From CAYPOY01 sp964412395 (GTDB lineage Bacteria; Chloroflexota; Anaerolineae; B4-G1): a DNA stretch of 13,339 bases. Location of the stretch: the NCBI GenBank assembly GCA_964412395.1, contig CAYPOY010000126.1, positions 1 to 13,339 on the forward strand, given 5' to 3'. Shown in pieces: positions 12,436-13,339 of this stretch. Below the pieces are notes generated by a model, which was given only the letters and a program-made list of their open reading frames with translations, searched no databases and was not told where the DNA came from. The stretch's first letter is position 1. Each line of letters starts with the position of its first letter. Position numbers and translations under genes: made by a program.

Positions 12436-13288
12436 CTACCTGCAATCCAACAACGCCAGCCACTTCTGCACTTCCTCCATAGACTCCGGCCGATCCGACC
12501 TCCGCTCCGCGACCATCGTGTGCAGGATCTCTTTACCATCGTCCGGTAGGGGTGCATTGTCAATCCGAGCCCGGTCCAGCACTTCCTCCGCTCCTGGTCG
12601 GAACAGCATGTCGTACCAGATCGCACCGAGCGAGAAAATGTCCGCGCGTTGGTCTACGTCACGCGCATGAAACACTTGCTCCGGGGCAACGTGCCGCCCC
12701 TCCACCAGCCGCTTTCCGGTCTGCGCCAGGGTGCGGCTGATCGTCGGCACCTTGGCGAAGTCAAAGTCCCCGACCATAGCATGGCCATCGGAGGTGAGGT
12801 AAACGCTGGCCGGCGAGAGGTTGCGGTGGTAGACCCCGTATGCGTGGCAGTGGGCCAGCGCAGCGGCAACGTCGCCCAGGATACGCAACTGCTCGTCGGG
12901 CTCGATCGGTCCTGCGGCCAGGCGGTCCGCCAGCGTCTGCCCACCCGCCCACTCCAGGATGAGGTAGTAGCGCTCGTCGGAACTTTCGTCACGCCGGAAC
13001 CGATGCGGCATGACCAGGTTGGGATGTCGCCCGGCCTTCACCAGCGCGGCCATGTCGCGCTTGAAGCGGCCCACGGCTTCCTCCAGTTCTCGCATGGAGC
13101 CGATAGCCAGCACGTCGTACTGCTTGATGCGCACCTTCCGCCCCGCAAACTCCGGGTCCTCTGCGATCAGTTCGACGTAGCCGGGGTAGAAACCGGGTTT
13201 TTTCCGAAAAAACCCGGTTTCCTTCTCCCAAAACCCGGTAGCCGGCCACGCGCCGCTCGGCGTCGGTCACGTGAGAGTCGAGGATCAT
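12436..13288 (-). pseudogene. Kinase of the NERD/PglW-related type, frame-shifted by a palindromic insertion
   Basis: The gene starts at ATG 13288 (MILDSHVTDAERRVAGY) with GGGAGGA upstream and an in-frame TAG before it, so it has no NERD domain ahead. After AGY, a 48-bp insert plus 4-bp duplication (52 bp) shifts the frame. The original frame resumes as YPGYVELIAEDPEFAGRK and then VRIKQYDV, carrying the kinase lysine. The open stretch with a usable start is only GTG 13134 to 12436 (232 aa). Kinase landmarks are HPNL, YYLILEWAGG, YHRNLSPASV and GDFDFAKV. HRN in place of HRD and DFD in place of DFG are, from memory, typical of NERD-linked kinases such as PglW and need not mean recent loss. Catalytic activity is doubtful. 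It could still be expressed as a shortened protein or through slippage at the A6/T6 tracts of the insert. Confidence 0.78.
13190..13237. mobile_element. 48-bp palindromic insertion with 4-bp target duplication in the kinase gene
   Basis: AAACCGGG, T6, CCG, A6, CCCGGTTT forms a near-perfect hairpin, followed by a tail to 13237. GTAG flanks it on both sides (13186-13189 and 13238-13241). Removing the insert and one GTAG gives AGYPGYVEL in a continuous frame. The 52-bp net gain shifts the frame by +1. It resembles a short non-autonomous repeat element; the source family is unknown. Confidence 0.83.
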
Positions 13289-13339
13289 AAATGATTTTCC
13301 TCCCTAGCAAACTGGGGAGAGTGCGTCATTTGAATCGGG

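Noticed and set aside
12920..13288. Separate small protein read from ATG 13288 in the shifted frame
   Set aside because: After about 17 native codons the frame runs through the palindromic insert and then antisense-like low-complexity residues. It is the broken 5' end of the kinase gene, not a new gene.

Overview
The window reads as a defence island on a bacterial chromosome. Essentially every real gene is on the minus strand, so transcription runs from high to low coordinates. High-GC coding DNA is mixed with AT-richer imports. Short palindromic or low-complexity repeats sit inside genes, and the set includes an NLR-type ATPase with TPRs, a kinase-SUMF1 fusion and a GxxExxY protein. This suggests a large, repeat-rich genome, most likely Chloroflexota (Anaerolineae-like). 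That placement is an inference from gene style; no rRNA or marker gene is present.

In transcription order the layout is as follows. (1) 13288-12436: a degenerate kinase related to NERD/PglW-type kinases, frame-shifted by a 48-bp palindromic insertion. (2) 12226-10520: a Ser/Thr kinase fused to a SUMF1-like C-lectin-fold domain. (3) 10433-10029 and 10032-7381: a small membrane-effector candidate overlapping an NB-ARC/TPR protein. The C-terminus of the first and the N-terminus of the second carry matching 20-residue motifs, the arrangement known for amyloid-signalling NLR/effector pairs. (4) 7195-5673: an AbiE-type pair with its own promoter and operator candidate, followed by a four-hairpin palindromic array. 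(5) 5384-4761: a DUF3800 protein, with a candidate structured ncRNA on the opposite strand at its 3' end behind a near-consensus promoter. (6) 4611-673: a PglX-like adenine methyltransferase of about 1260 aa, cut in two by a 151-bp MITE with 17-bp perfect inverted repeats and a 5-bp target duplication. (7) 583-194: a GxxExxY protein framed by ACAGGATT-type repeats.

The most unusual architecture is that the first 60 or so bases of the methyltransferase gene occur three times. The copies lie at the true gene start (4548-4611), just before DUF3800 (5412-5475) and just before the AbiE cassette (7312-7372). The DUF3800/ncRNA and AbiE cassettes are therefore each bracketed by direct copies of the methyltransferase 5' end. 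This looks like repeated cassette loading at one site, or repeated replacement of paralogous methyltransferase genes.

The genes appear to form layered anti-phage functions: DNA modification, an abortive toxin pair, an RNA-associated DUF3800 module, and an NLR with a suicide effector, with kinases upstream. No PglZ, BrxC or other core BREX genes, and no integrase or transposase, are visible in the window.
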